Positions 54,025 through 63,298 of a DNA stretch of 64,000 nucleotides are shown here, piece after piece. Below the pieces are notes generated by a model. The model worked only from the letters and a program-made list of their open reading frames with translations. It searched no databases and was not told the origin of the DNA. A program made the translations under genes and the position numbers. Source of the DNA: Desulfovibrio oxyclinae DSM 11498. GTDB lineage: Bacteria; Desulfobacterota; Desulfovibrionia; Desulfovibrionales; Desulfovibrionaceae. Numbering within the stretch: position 1 is the first letter of the stretch; each line of letters starts with the position of its first letter. The stretch spans positions 164,912 through 228,911 of the forward strand of contig NZ_AQXE01000003.1 of assembly GCF_000375485.1 (NCBI RefSeq). Direction: 5' to 3'.

Positions 54025-54825
54025 CTAGAAGAAGCTTTCGCGGACGATGATGTAATCGCCGGGCTGCAGCAGCACGTTTTCGGAAAGATCTCCCTTTTTG
54101 ATGAGCTTGTTCGCATCCACTTCGATGCGTTCACGCTCATCACCGTTCTTGCGCACGATGGTGAAGGTGTCTTCGTTGGCGTACTTGTTGAAACTCCCCG
54201 CTTCCAGCAGAGCGTCGAGTACCGTGAACCCTTCGCGACAGAAGATGGCCTTGGGCTGTGCCACGGCACCGAGCACGAAGACATTCATGTTTTCCTTGAG
54301 GGGGATGAACACGGTATCGCCGGGTTCAAGCTTGATGTCACTCTCGAAGTCTCCCTTGGTGAAGAGAGCGTGGAAATCCTGCATGACCTTCTCGCCGTCC
54401 CTGTAGACGTACGCCTCGTGAAGATCGGCCGCTGCCAGCGACCCCAGCGAGGCAAGCAGATGCAACAGCGTGGTACGCTGGGTCAGGTCGAACACGCGCG
54501 ACTCGACGCCGCCGCCCACGATGTAGACCTTGCTGCTTGCGCTGTTGAGCAGGGAAATGTTGACCAGCGGCTCGCGCACCAGATCGGAAAGCTCGGTGTA
54601 GAGCTTCTTCTTGAGCTGCTGCACGGTAAGCCCCGCCGCGTGCACGTCCTCGATGCCGGGCATGGAGATTTTTCCGTCCGGACGGACCACGGTCTGGGTC
54701 TGGAGTTCGTCCTCTCCCCATACCTGAATGGAAAGGGCATCGCCCTCGCCTATGGTGTAATCCGAAGCAAAACAGGGCGCGGCAAGCGCCAGAACCAGAC
54801 AAAAGGCATAGATGAAACTCTTCAC
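54025..54825 (-). CDS. Wza-like polysaccharide export protein
   Basis: 266 residues with a signal peptide (MKSFIYAFCLVLALAAPCFA). The polysaccharide export domain is recognised by YTIGEGDALSIQVWGEDELQ and VRPDGKISMPGIEDVHAAGL, followed by SLBB domains (VYIVGGGVESRVFDL, NVFVLGAVAQPKAIF) and LLQPGDYIIV. It has no lipobox, unlike many Wza proteins. It is 13 bp upstream of the chain-length gene. Confidence 0.9.
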   Translation of the reverse strand: MKSFIYAFCLVLALAAPCFASDYTIGEGDALSIQVWGEDELQTQTVVRPDGKISMPGIEDVHAAGLTVQQLKKKLYTELSDLVREPLVNISLLNSASSKVYIVGGGVESRVFDLTQRTTLLHLLASLGSLAAADLHEAYVYRDGEKVMQDFHALFTKGDFESDIKLEPGDTVFIPLKENMNVFVLGAVAQPKAIFCREGFTVLDALLEAGSFNKYANEDTFTIVRKNGDERERIEVDANKLIKKGDLSENVLLQPGDYIIVRESFF

Positions 54826-54887
54826 GACAGTCCCCCGACTTTTTGAAGTTCTCGTTCTCCCGACCCCATGGTCGTCGATCCTGTCCG

Positions 54888-56249
54888 CTAGCGCCCCATT
54901 TTGCGGGCCATGACCGCCACGGTGGCGAACATGATCCTAAAATCCAGCAGGAGCGTGTAGTTCTTGATGTAGTAAAGGTCGTAGCGCAGCTTCTCGATGG
55001 AATCCTCCACCGAGGAACCATACGGGTAGCGGACCTGTGCCCAGCCGGTGATGCCCGGCTTGACGAAATGCCTTTCCGAGTAATACGGAATTATCTTCTT
55101 GAGATCCCTAACGAATTCAGGACGCTCGGGCCTCGGCCCCACGAGGCTCATTTCACCCGTGAGTACATTGAACAGCTGTGGCAACTCGTCGATGCGCGTC
55201 TTGCGCAGGAAGTTTCCGAGTCGGGTTATGCGGCTGTCGTTCTTGTCTGACCAGACCGCGCCGCAATCCTTTTCCGCGTCGCAACGCATGGTCCTGAACT
55301 TGTAGATAAGGAATTCGCGGTCGGCGCGTCCCACACGGACCTGCTTGAACAGCGCGGGTCCGCGCGAATCGAGCTTAATGAACAAGGCCACGATCGGCAG
55401 GAAGGGTCCCACCAGCATCAGCCCGAAAAGGCTCAGGACGATGTCGAGCACCCGCTTCACGACCCGGCGAAGCCCGGTGATCCTGAAGCCCTGGGCGAAG
55501 ATGAACCAGCTTGGTGTGATGTTTTCGAGCATCAGCTTGCGGTTGACCTGCTCGTAGAAACCGGGCGCATCCAGCACTTCCATGCCGCTGAGTTTGCAGC
55601 TGAGGACTTCCTGCAACGGGAAGGCTCCCCTGCGTTCGGACAGGGACACCACGATCTTGTGCGCCTTGAGCTTCTTGGCCCGGTTGAGGATATCCATGGT
55701 CACCGGATTGTCCGGATCCTGATCGCTATCGCTGAACTGTCCGGGACGGCATTCGATGTAGTCGCGAAGCTCATATCGTCCGTTGGAGGACTTGACGAGC
55801 TGCATCATGTCTTCTGCCATGGCCCCGTTTCCAACGATGACCACCCGCCTCACCATGCCCGGAAAACGCATGACGTTTTGCGAGGCCACTATCCACAGGG
55901 CGCTTGTGGCTCCGAAGAAGCACAGGATTTGAAGAACCACTTCTTCAAGCTTCGTGAACATGCCCACCTGCCAGTGGATAAGGAACGCCGCGTTCGTGGC
56001 GATGATAAGGCTAAGGAGCAAGCCGTTGAAGCCGTCCTTGCCCCGACGGCGAGCACCCTTGATGATAAGCTCCGCCGCAACGGACGACAGGATGATGATG
56101 CCTGCCAGAGCGGCAAGATCCATGCCTCTTGTTTCAAACAGGACAAGCATGTCCGGCATGTCCCTGAATGCCGCGAGCGGCATGAAACCAAGAACAAGGG
56201 CCAGAATCACGAATGACTTGAAAACGCGTATGGAGGCATAGGTTACCAT
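54888..56249 (-). CDS. Priming undecaprenyl-phosphate sugar-1-phosphate transferase
   Basis: 453 residues with five predicted membrane helices, a Rossmann-like CoA-binding middle (RVVIVGNGAMAEDMM) and the polyprenyl-phosphate transferase domain: KRVLDIVLSLFGLML helix, FKQVRVGRADREFLIYKFRTM and TRIDELPQLFNVLTGEMSLV, GPRPERPEF. It begins chain synthesis on the lipid carrier. The middle LLLL/helical length fits the PEP-CTERM/XrtA-associated subgroup. It lies 14 bp after prsT. Confidence 0.92.
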   Translation of the reverse strand: MVTYASIRVFKSFVILALVLGFMPLAAFRDMPDMLVLFETRGMDLAALAGIIILSSVAAELIIKGARRRGKDGFNGLLLSLIIATNAAFLIHWQVGMFTKLEEVVLQILCFFGATSALWIVASQNVMRFPGMVRRVVIVGNGAMAEDMMQLVKSSNGRYELRDYIECRPGQFSDSDQDPDNPVTMDILNRAKKLKAHKIVVSLSERRGAFPLQEVLSCKLSGMEVLDAPGFYEQVNRKLMLENITPSWFIFAQGFRITGLRRVVKRVLDIVLSLFGLMLVGPFLPIVALFIKLDSRGPALFKQVRVGRADREFLIYKFRTMRCDAEKDCGAVWSDKNDSRITRLGNFLRKTRIDELPQLFNVLTGEMSLVGPRPERPEFVRDLKKIIPYYSERHFVKPGITGWAQVRYPYGSSVEDSIEKLRYDLYYIKNYTLLLDFRIMFATVAVMARKMGR

Positions 56250-56263
56250 GATATCTCCTCGGT

Positions 56264-58915
56264 TTATCCACCGTTAATTTCGTCAAGCAGCTTGCGGGCC
56301 CTGTTGGCGCTGTCCGCATCAGGACTTTCCAGTGCTCCGCCAAGCGCGAGCCTGGCCTGTTCCACATTGCCCAGCGCCCTGTAAGCGTACCCGAGGTGGT
56401 AGAGCACCGCCCCGTTGGCGCCATCCAGCTCACGGGCCTTCTCCAGCACCTTCACCGCTTCTTCGGCCTTGCCGTTCTTGGCCAGCGTGTAGCCGAGGGT
56501 ATCCATTACCGCGAGATTGGACGGTGAGTTGACGTAGGCCGTATAGGCCAGACGCAAGGCTTCGACCGCGGTTTCGGGGTTCTCGACATAAATCGTAGCC
56601 AGGTTGTTCAGAGCCGGGACATAGCGATCCGAGAGTTCCAGCGCCCTGTTGTAGCGCTCCACGGCTTCATCCGTGCGTCCCATGGACTGATAGATGCTGC
56701 CCTGCGCCGAATAGGCCTGATAGAACTTGTCGTCGCGCTTGATTGCCGCATCGAGGTAATTCAGAGCCTTGCGAGGATCGCTGGCTGCAAAATGCCGCCC
56801 CAGCGTCAGGAAGAGTTGCGGAGTGGGGCCGCAGAGATCAAGGCCGCGCTCCAGCGCCATGACGGCTTCTTCGTCCTGTTTGAGCTGTCGGTGAATATTG
56901 TAAAGCGTGAGGTAGCCGCCCGGATTCTTCGGCTGGAAATCCGTAATCTGCCTGGCAGCCACGAGCGCCTTCTCGAAGTCGCCCTTCATCATGAGGGCTC
57001 TGGTCTGAAGACCGAGGGATGAACCGGGGCTGTGGCGTTCCTTTTCGCGACAGATTTCAAGCACGTCATCATACCGCTTCATGCTCAGGAGCACTTCGGC
57101 CCGCATGGCTTCCAGCCCTTGATGACCGCGGTGGGTCTCAAGACCGTCACTGACGAGCTTCAAGGCATCTTCAGGACGCTGCTGGCGAATTCTGTAGGAT
57201 GCATACCCGGCGTAAGCTTCAGGCTCACCGGTCTGCAGACCCTTTTCGAAGCAGGCTTCAACCGCTTCGGGGCGATCCATCAATTCCAGCACGGCTGCCT
57301 TTCCGAGCAGGCCCCGCAGAAACTCCGGACGCTGTTCCAGAAGTGCGTCATATTCCGCAAGCGCCTCTTCGGGCTGCTTCATCGCCAGTTGAAGGCCGGC
57401 CCGCATGAGATAAGGGGAGGGGTTGCTCGGATCGACCGACTTGGCCTTGGCAAGCAGTTCCTCCGCTCGATCCATCTCTTTGGCGGAAAGAGCGATGCGT
57501 GCGAGCAGATTGTAAATGGCCACATCTTCAGGCCCGCCGGTCAACCCTTCGGTCAGGGTCTGCTCCGCAAGATTCCTGTCGCCGTTTCTCAGGTAGAATG
57601 AGGCAAGGATCACGCGGGGGCGGAAGCTGTCCGAAGCCGAAGTTATGGCTTCGCGCAGCGTGTTTTCGGTTTCGGTCAATTCGCCGAGAGAATATTGCAG
57701 CGCACCTAATTTCATATAAGCGCCCGTGACCTCCGGGCGGCTGCTTTTCACCGACGAATACATCTTCAAAGCCTGCTCGCGCTCGCCACGCAGCATATGA
57801 GCGTCACCGAGAGTCATTCTTGCGGCTACGTTCTGCGAATCAGTCTCCAGCACCTTTTCGGCCTCGGCCATGGCTTCATCCACACGCCGCTGCTGAAGAA
57901 GAATGGCACTGATCATCTCCCGCGCACGAACGAACTTGGGCGAACGGTCAGCGACGTTTCGAAAATGCGTGATGGCGGTTTCCAGATCGCCCTTGCCGTA
58001 GGAACTCAGCCCGAGGAAGAACAAGGTTTCCAGCTCGGGCCGCTTGGTCAGCGCCTTCTGGAAAGACTGAATAGCCACGCCGTAGTCCTTGCGGGTGAAT
58101 TGAATAAGACCGGTGAGCTTATCGCCCTCCGGGGAGTTGGGGAAATCCGCATTCAGAGACTCGGCGACGCGTTCGGCGTCATCGTAGCGCTTCTGTTCGA
58201 TGTAGTTCTTGCCCATGATGTAACGGGCCACGGGATCATCGGAGTGCGCCTTGCTCAGACGTTCGTAGGTCGCGTAATACGCCTCCCGGTCGCCCTCAGC
58301 GGCCTGGCGGGCTCCGAGCAGATAAAGACCCTGCTGATGGTCGGGCCACTTGGCAAGCAGTTGAGTCAGTGCGTCATCCAGTTCCTTTTTCATGCCAAGC
58401 TCGGCATAGGTGCGAACCAGCGCCACGCGGGCCGTATCGCGTTCCGGATCCAGCCGAACCACTTTTTCAAGCCGCTCAAGGGCCTGCTCATGACGGCCCA
58501 AACCGGAATAGGCTGCCGCCAGATATTCCTGACCTTTTGCGCTGTCCGGATTCTCCGAACAGTATTTATCCAACAATACCGAAGCTTCCTGATAATTACC
58601 CCGTGCAAGGGCAATGCGTCCCAGCTCCAGATTGACGCGCTTGTCGTACGGATTCTGACGAAGATATTTTTCGAAGCTCTTTTCTGCGTGATTCAGCTTG
58701 CCCGCCATGAGGTAGGCACGACCGAGCCCGTATCGGGCATCCATCTTTTCCGGAGCCTTTTCGAGCACGGTCTTGAATATGACGATGGCCCCCTGATGAT
58801 TTCCTTCGGCAAGGTACTGCGTACCCTCGTTCATCATCTCATCGACACTGCTGCCGCAACCGGCCACAGGGGCAAGAAGCGCGGCGAAAAGGAATATCGC
58901 AAAAAGGAATCTCAA
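56264..58915 (-). CDS. prsT: TPR-repeat lipoprotein PrsT
   Basis: The start is the TTG at 58915, with GGAGGG 5 nt upstream; this gives 883 residues and a lipoprotein signal with lipobox VAGC. The rest consists of about 22 tetratricopeptide repeats (34-residue periodicity, for example YGLGRAYLMAGKLNHAEKSF and LGYAYRALGNVEQARLAL). Large TPR lipoproteins of this length are encoded in nearly all PEP-CTERM-type EPS loci. It is the first gene of the seven-gene minus-strand unit. It may form a periplasmic scaffold for the exporter. Confidence 0.9.
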   Translation of the reverse strand: MRFLFAIFLFAALLAPVAGCGSSVDEMMNEGTQYLAEGNHQGAIVIFKTVLEKAPEKMDARYGLGRAYLMAGKLNHAEKSFEKYLRQNPYDKRVNLELGRIALARGNYQEASVLLDKYCSENPDSAKGQEYLAAAYSGLGRHEQALERLEKVVRLDPERDTARVALVRTYAELGMKKELDDALTQLLAKWPDHQQGLYLLGARQAAEGDREAYYATYERLSKAHSDDPVARYIMGKNYIEQKRYDDAERVAESLNADFPNSPEGDKLTGLIQFTRKDYGVAIQSFQKALTKRPELETLFFLGLSSYGKGDLETAITHFRNVADRSPKFVRAREMISAILLQQRRVDEAMAEAEKVLETDSQNVAARMTLGDAHMLRGEREQALKMYSSVKSSRPEVTGAYMKLGALQYSLGELTETENTLREAITSASDSFRPRVILASFYLRNGDRNLAEQTLTEGLTGGPEDVAIYNLLARIALSAKEMDRAEELLAKAKSVDPSNPSPYLMRAGLQLAMKQPEEALAEYDALLEQRPEFLRGLLGKAAVLELMDRPEAVEACFEKGLQTGEPEAYAGYASYRIRQQRPEDALKLVSDGLETHRGHQGLEAMRAEVLLSMKRYDDVLEICREKERHSPGSSLGLQTRALMMKGDFEKALVAARQITDFQPKNPGGYLTLYNIHRQLKQDEEAVMALERGLDLCGPTPQLFLTLGRHFAASDPRKALNYLDAAIKRDDKFYQAYSAQGSIYQSMGRTDEAVERYNRALELSDRYVPALNNLATIYVENPETAVEALRLAYTAYVNSPSNLAVMDTLGYTLAKNGKAEEAVKVLEKARELDGANGAVLYHLGYAYRALGNVEQARLALGGALESPDADSANRARKLLDEINGG

Positions 58916-59005
58916 AACGACCCTCCGGGTTCTTGTAATTGAGGAGTTCGGATGCCGTATTCCGTCCGACGGCATCGACAATCGTCCTGCAACCTGCCCA
59001 CAAAT

Positions 59006-59021
59006 AGCCAGAAACATGCCA
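59006..59021 (-). promoter_or_regulatory. Sigma-54-like promoter of the prsT operon
   Basis: On the minus strand it reads TGGCATGTTTCTGGCT: -24 TGGCA and -12 GGCT with GG and GC exactly 10 bp apart. The start predicted near 58995 leaves a leader of about 80 nt before the TTG start of prsT. Confidence 0.6.
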
Positions 59022-59107
59022 AGCACTTTTCAGGCAATTTAGCTGATACCTAACAGACAGTTACAACCTATCAACTATCTGTAGATCGACCTTTGAACCC
59101 TTGTTTG

Positions 59108-59122
59108 TCCGGCAAAGTCGGA
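59108..59122. promoter_or_regulatory. Near-palindrome TCCGGCAAAGTCGGA, candidate shared PrsR site
   Basis: It is part of TGTCCG-N7-CGGACA and matches the perfect palindrome at 48788-48802 in 13 of 15 positions. Its centre is about 120 bp from the prsT start predicted on one side and about 150 bp from the epimerase start on the other. Confidence 0.55.
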
Positions 59123-59238
59123 CAGCGAGGGAGCTGTTTCCCTTCGGAAAAGCCAAATGCGCATATCCATACGACCACAGTCGGGAATTGCGTTTTTTTT
59201 GCTATCAAAAACAGCACGTTGGAAATCACAAAACCCGC

Positions 59239-59254
59239 TGTCACATTTTTTGCT
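59239..59254 (+). promoter_or_regulatory. Sigma-54-like promoter of the epimerase-exporter operon
   Basis: TGTCACATTTTTTGCT agrees with TGGCACG-N4-TTGCW except at the second -24 G and the following A. The predicted start near 59265 lies 41 nt before the epimerase ATG. Confidence 0.5.
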
Positions 59255-59305
59255 CAGTAAGTTTTCGAAACAAGAAAACCTCTGGATAGTGATGGAGAGG
59301 GAGTA

Positions 59306-60355
59306 ATGAAGAAAACCCTTGCAGACGGGATGTTTGAAGCCCTGAGACTCAAACCCCGCCGCTGGACGGTCACCGGAGCCGCCGGTTTCATCGGATCACA
59401 CCTGGTGGAAACCCTGCTCAGACTCGATCAGTTCGTGGTGGGAATGGACAACTTTTCAACAGGTTATCAGCACAACCTTGAAGAGGTGCGCAAGTCCGTA
59501 AAACCCGGACAATGGCAACGTTTCAGTTTCATTCACGGTGATATCCGCAACCCCGGCGACTGCACGCGATGCGTTTCGGGCAGCGATTACGTCCTGCATC
59601 AGGCGGCCATCGGAAGCGTGCCGTGGTCTCTGGACGACCCGGCCTTCAGCAACGACAACAACATTTCGGGATTTCTGAACATGCTGTTGGCGGCACGGAA
59701 TGCCAACGTGCGCAATTTCGTCTATGCCGCGTCCAGCTCGACGTACGGGGATCTGCCCGGTCTTCCGAAAAAGGAGGACATGGTCGGCGTGCCGCTCTCC
59801 CCTTACGCGGTGACCAAATACGTGAACGAACTTTACGCCGAGGTCTTCAACACTTGCTACGGATTTCCGTGCATCGGCCTACGTTATTTTAACGTGTTCG
59901 GCCCGAGGCAGGACCCCAACGGCGCCTACGCGGCGGTGATACCCCGCTGGTTCGCCACCATCCTTGAAGGCCGATGCCCGGAAATATATGGCGACGGCGA
60001 AACCACACGCGACTTCTGCTACATAGCCAACACCGTTCAGGCCAACATCCTTGCGGCGATTACGGAAAATCCCGCAGCAAAGGGGCAGGTCTTCAACGTG
60101 GCCCTCGGCGAGAAGACTTCGCTCAATCAGCTCTTCGGACACATCCGGGACATCGTGGCCCGCCGCAAACCGGAGGTCGCTTCAATGGAACCCGTCTATC
60201 GTCAGTTCCGTCCCGGAGACATCCGCCATTCCGTGGCGGATGTGAGCAAGGCATGTGAGCTTCTCGGCTACTGTCCGAGCACATCGGTCGATCAGGGACT
60301 CGCCTACGCCTCGCAGTGGTACATGTCTCAAACACCCCAGCCTGTTGCCTCATGA
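59306..60355 (+). CDS. NAD-dependent UDP-sugar epimerase/dehydratase (WbpP/TviC-like)
   Basis: 349 residues of the extended short-chain dehydrogenase family. [20 protein letters not shown] is the NAD-binding P-loop, [10 protein letters not shown] and the catalytic [14 protein letters not shown] (YxxxK) follow, and [20 protein letters not shown] is the substrate-binding segment of UDP-HexNAc 4-epimerases such as WbpP. It probably makes the UDP-GalNAc-type precursor for the exopolysaccharide. It has an N-terminal extension of about 20 residues before the Rossmann strand. It is the first gene of the plus-strand operon. Confidence 0.87.
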   Translation: MKKTLADGMFEALRLKPRRWTVTGAAGFIGSHLVETLLRLDQFVVGMDNFSTGYQHNLEEVRKSVKPGQWQRFSFIHGDIRNPGDCTRCVSGSDYVLHQAAIGSVPWSLDDPAFSNDNNISGFLNMLLAARNANVRNFVYAASSSTYGDLPGLPKKEDMVGVPLSPYAVTKYVNELYAEVFNTCYGFPCIGLRYFNVFGPRQDPNGAYAAVIPRWFATILEGRCPEIYGDGETTRDFCYIANTVQANILAAITENPAAKGQVFNVALGEKTSLNQLFGHIRDIVARRKPEVASMEPVYRQFRPGDIRHSVADVSKACELLGYCPSTSVDQGLAYASQWYMSQTPQPVAS

Positions 60356-61482
60356 TCGTCACGATAGCACGACAGAACCTGCTCCACGACAAGGTCCGGC
60401 TCGCCGTGACCTTGACGGGGGTGGTGTTCGCCGTGGTGCTCATCACCATTCAGATAGGGCTTTTCATAGGATTCACACACACCATATCAGCGGTCATCGA
60501 CCACTCCGGAGCCGACGTCTGGGTCACCTCACCCGGCGTCAAGAACTTCGACATCGCCCTGCCGCTGACCAAAGAAAAGTATTATCAGGTCCTCTCCGCC
60601 CCCGGGGTGGAGAAGGCCTCCAAATTCATCATCCAGTTCGCCGACTGGAAAAAGCCGGACGGCGGACAGGAGTCAATCGAAATCATCGGCTTCGAGCCGG
60701 ACAAAAAGATGGGCGGTCCCTGGGGATTCGTGAAGGGCAACCCCGCCATGCTGGACCTCAGGGACGCCGTGGTGGCCGACCAGCTGTACATGGAGAAGCT
60801 CGGCATCAAGAAACAGGGGGAGAGCGTGGAGATCAACAGCAGAAAGGCCCGCGTCGTGGCCTTCACACGCGGCATCCGCTCCTTCACCACCTCTCCGTTC
60901 GTCTTTGCATCATACAAGACGGCGCTACAGTTTTCGCATCTGCGGCCCGATGAACTCACCTATATTCTCGCCAAAGCGGAAAACGGCATCACTCCCGGCC
61001 AGTTGCGCGACTCCATCGCCCGCAACGTGAACGGCGTGGACTCCTACACCACCACGGAATTCAGCGACAAGACGCGCGAGTACTGGATGCTCAACACCGG
61101 CGCCGGGACAAGCATCCTGCTGGCCGCTTTTCTCGGACTGGTGGTTGGGACGGTCATTGTGGCCCAGACGCTTTACGCCACCACGCTCGACCACATCGGC
61201 GAGTTTGCCACACTCAAGGCAATGGGCGCACCCAACTCGTACATTTATTTCATCCTCATCACACAGGCCACCCTGAGCGCCATCCTCGGCTACGGATTCG
61301 GCATCGCCATCTCCTACCTCGCCGCAAGCATCAGCCAGTTCGCGGCCATGGCGATCATCATTCCGTTCGAGGTGGCCGTCGGCATGTTCTTCCTGACGCT
61401 GGTCATGTGCGTCAGCTCCTCGCTCATTTCGATCCGGAAGGTCATGACCCTCGATCCGGCGCTCGTGTTCAAGGGACGATGA
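60352..61482 (+). CDS. FtsX-like ABC exporter permease (DevC type)
   Basis: The ATG at 60352 (ATGA overlap with the epimerase stop) gives 376 residues. One N-terminal helix, a large periplasmic domain (about residues 45-240) and three C-terminal helices form a MacB/FtsX-type permease. [19 protein letters not shown] segment near the N-terminus is typical for DevC-like proteins. With the ATPase and fusion protein encoded next it forms a tripartite envelope exporter. Confidence 0.85.
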   Translation: MIVTIARQNLLHDKVRLAVTLTGVVFAVVLITIQIGLFIGFTHTISAVIDHSGADVWVTSPGVKNFDIALPLTKEKYYQVLSAPGVEKASKFIIQFADWKKPDGGQESIEIIGFEPDKKMGGPWGFVKGNPAMLDLRDAVVADQLYMEKLGIKKQGESVEINSRKARVVAFTRGIRSFTTSPFVFASYKTALQFSHLRPDELTYILAKAENGITPGQLRDSIARNVNGVDSYTTTEFSDKTREYWMLNTGAGTSILLAAFLGLVVGTVIVAQTLYATTLDHIGEFATLKAMGAPNSYIYFILITQATLSAILGYGFGIAISYLAASISQFAAMAIIIPFEVAVGMFFLTLVMCVSSSLISIRKVMTLDPALVFKGR

Positions 61483-61483
61483 G

Positions 61484-62206
61484 ATGCAACAGCCACGCAC
61501 CGCCATATCGCTCACCGGAGTGACCAAACGATACGGAGAACCGCCTTCGCAGGAATACGCTCTGCGCGGCGTGGATCTGGAAGTGAAGCAGGGCGAAGTG
61601 CTGCTGCTCATGGGACCTTCAGGTAGCGGCAAAACCACCCTTCTTTCCATCATGGGCTGCATTCTCAGCCCCACCGACGGCGATGTGGTGGTAGCCGGTC
61701 AGTCGGTCACCGGCCTTTCCACAGGCAGCCTCGCCAAAGTGCGGCTCGACAACCTCGGGTTCGTCTTTCAGGAGTACAACCTCTTCCCGACCCTTTCGGT
61801 CATCGAGAACGTCATGGTGGCCCTCGACCTGCGGGGCATGAACAGGAAGGACTCCGCCGAGACAGCCATGTCAGCGCTGGAAAACGTAGGCATGGCCGAA
61901 AAGGCGCACGTTTATCCCGAAACGCTCAGCGGCGGCCAGAAACAGCGGCTGGCCATCGCCCGCGCACTGGCGGGATCGCCAAAGGTCATCCTCGCAGATG
62001 AACCCACCGCAGCGCTTGATTCCGAAAACGGCAGGCTGGTCATGGACCTCATGTCCTCCCTCGCCGACGACGGCACCCGCTCCGTGGTGGTGGTCACGCA
62101 CGACCAGCGCACCTTCGAGTTCGCCGACCGCATCATCACCATCGAGGACGGCCTGCTCCTGCCGCCGAGGGAAATGAACAACATCCGAAAGTCGAGGAAA
62201 ACATGA
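61484..62206 (+). CDS. ABC exporter ATP-binding protein (DevA/MacB/LolD type)
   Basis: 240 residues with Walker A MGPSGSGKTTLLSIMG, a Q-loop FVFQEYNLFPTLSVIENV, signature TLSGGQKQRLAIARAL and Walker B VILADEPTAALD. The sequence FQxxNLxPxLxxxEN is characteristic of the MacB/LolD group. It overlaps neither neighbour except at its stop (ATGA with the next gene). Confidence 0.92.
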   Translation: MQQPRTAISLTGVTKRYGEPPSQEYALRGVDLEVKQGEVLLLMGPSGSGKTTLLSIMGCILSPTDGDVVVAGQSVTGLSTGSLAKVRLDNLGFVFQEYNLFPTLSVIENVMVALDLRGMNRKDSAETAMSALENVGMAEKAHVYPETLSGGQKQRLAIARALAGSPKVILADEPTAALDSENGRLVMDLMSSLADDGTRSVVVVTHDQRTFEFADRIITIEDGLLLPPREMNNIRKSRKT

Positions 62207-63276
62207 GAGTACTGCTTCTTCTGCTCGCACTCACGGCAGGTCTGGCCGTTGCCGTCCATTATCAGGCACCGGGCTGGCTGGCACGACTGCTGCCGGAGGT
62301 GGACAACTCCACCGAGGCCTTTGAGTCCGTGCCGCCCCTTGAAGAATCCTCACCATGGATAGCCGCTTACGGACGGGTAGAGCCAGTTTCCGAGGAACGC
62401 GCCCTCGCCTTTGAAATCAGCGGTCTCATCGATTCCGTCTCCGTGAAGGAAGGAGACCCGGTGCGAAAGGGGCAGATTCTGGCCACCCTGCGCAACGAGG
62501 ATTATCAAGCACAGCTCGCTTCGGCCCGCGCCATTCAGGAAGCACGCAGGGCCACCTACGAGAAGCTGGTCGCAGGCGCACGAAAGGAAGAAAAAAGCGA
62601 AGCGTGGGCCGCGGTGGAGCGCGCACGGCTGGTGATGCAGAATGCCCGAGTCGAGATGCAGCGCAGAAGGGAGCTGTTGGAAAAAAATCTCATCGCCAAG
62701 GAAGAGGTGGACCGGGCCACCAAGGATTTCCGGGTCGCCCAGAAACAGTATGAAGAGGCGGTTCAGCGCCACCTCATCGCCAAGGACCAATCCCGAAAGG
62801 AAGACATCGCCTCGGCCTACGCCGAATTCGACGCGGCCAGAATGCAGGCCCGGGAACGCGAAGCGAACCTCGAAAAGACCCTGCTCCGCTCCCCCATAGA
62901 CGGCGTGGTGCTGCGAACACATCGCCGCGCCGGGGAAAACGTCTCCATATTCTTCGAAAGTCCCGTACTCACCGTCGGCGACACCACGGAATACAACATC
63001 CGCGCCGAGGTGGACGAGAAATTCGCGGCCGGGGTGAAGCTCGGCCAGCCAGCCTTCTTCGTCTCGGACGCCTTCGGCAAGAGGCGTTTCGCAGGAAGCG
63101 TCGTGCGCCTCGGCAGGATGACCGGCAAGAAGAAGCTTCCGCTGGATACGCCCGGCGACAAGGCGGATACCGAAGTGCTGGAAGTGATCGTTTCCATGGA
63201 CGAGGACAGAGAACTCATCACCGGCCTCACCGGGGACGTCTTCATCAAAACGGGACAGTCAGCCAAGAACCGCTAA
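62203..63276 (+). CDS. HlyD-family membrane fusion protein (DevB type)
   Basis: 357 residues with an uncleaved N-terminal anchor (residues 2-18), a biotinyl-lipoyl half (ISGLIDSVSVKEGDPVRKGQ), a coiled-coil hairpin of about 110 residues and the second lipoyl half (LRSPIDGVVLRTHRRAGENV), then a beta-barrel region. The adapter bridges the DevC-like permease to an outer-membrane channel, which is not encoded in the operon. Confidence 0.9.
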   Translation: MRVLLLLLALTAGLAVAVHYQAPGWLARLLPEVDNSTEAFESVPPLEESSPWIAAYGRVEPVSEERALAFEISGLIDSVSVKEGDPVRKGQILATLRNEDYQAQLASARAIQEARRATYEKLVAGARKEEKSEAWAAVERARLVMQNARVEMQRRRELLEKNLIAKEEVDRATKDFRVAQKQYEEAVQRHLIAKDQSRKEDIASAYAEFDAARMQAREREANLEKTLLRSPIDGVVLRTHRRAGENVSIFFESPVLTVGDTTEYNIRAEVDEKFAAGVKLGQPAFFVSDAFGKRRFAGSVVRLGRMTGKKKLPLDTPGDKADTEVLEVIVSMDEDRELITGLTGDVFIKTGQSAKNR

Positions 63277-63298
63277 CGAGCAAGCTCAAGGACGCATC

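Larger units (their letters stand above)
58916..59305. other. 390-bp divergent regulatory region between prsT and the epimerase operon
   Basis: No gene is visible. It contains a sigma-54-like element on each strand (59006-59021 minus, 59239-59254 plus) and one shared near-palindrome at 59108-59122. The DNA is clearly richer in A and T than the flanking genes. Confidence 0.75.
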
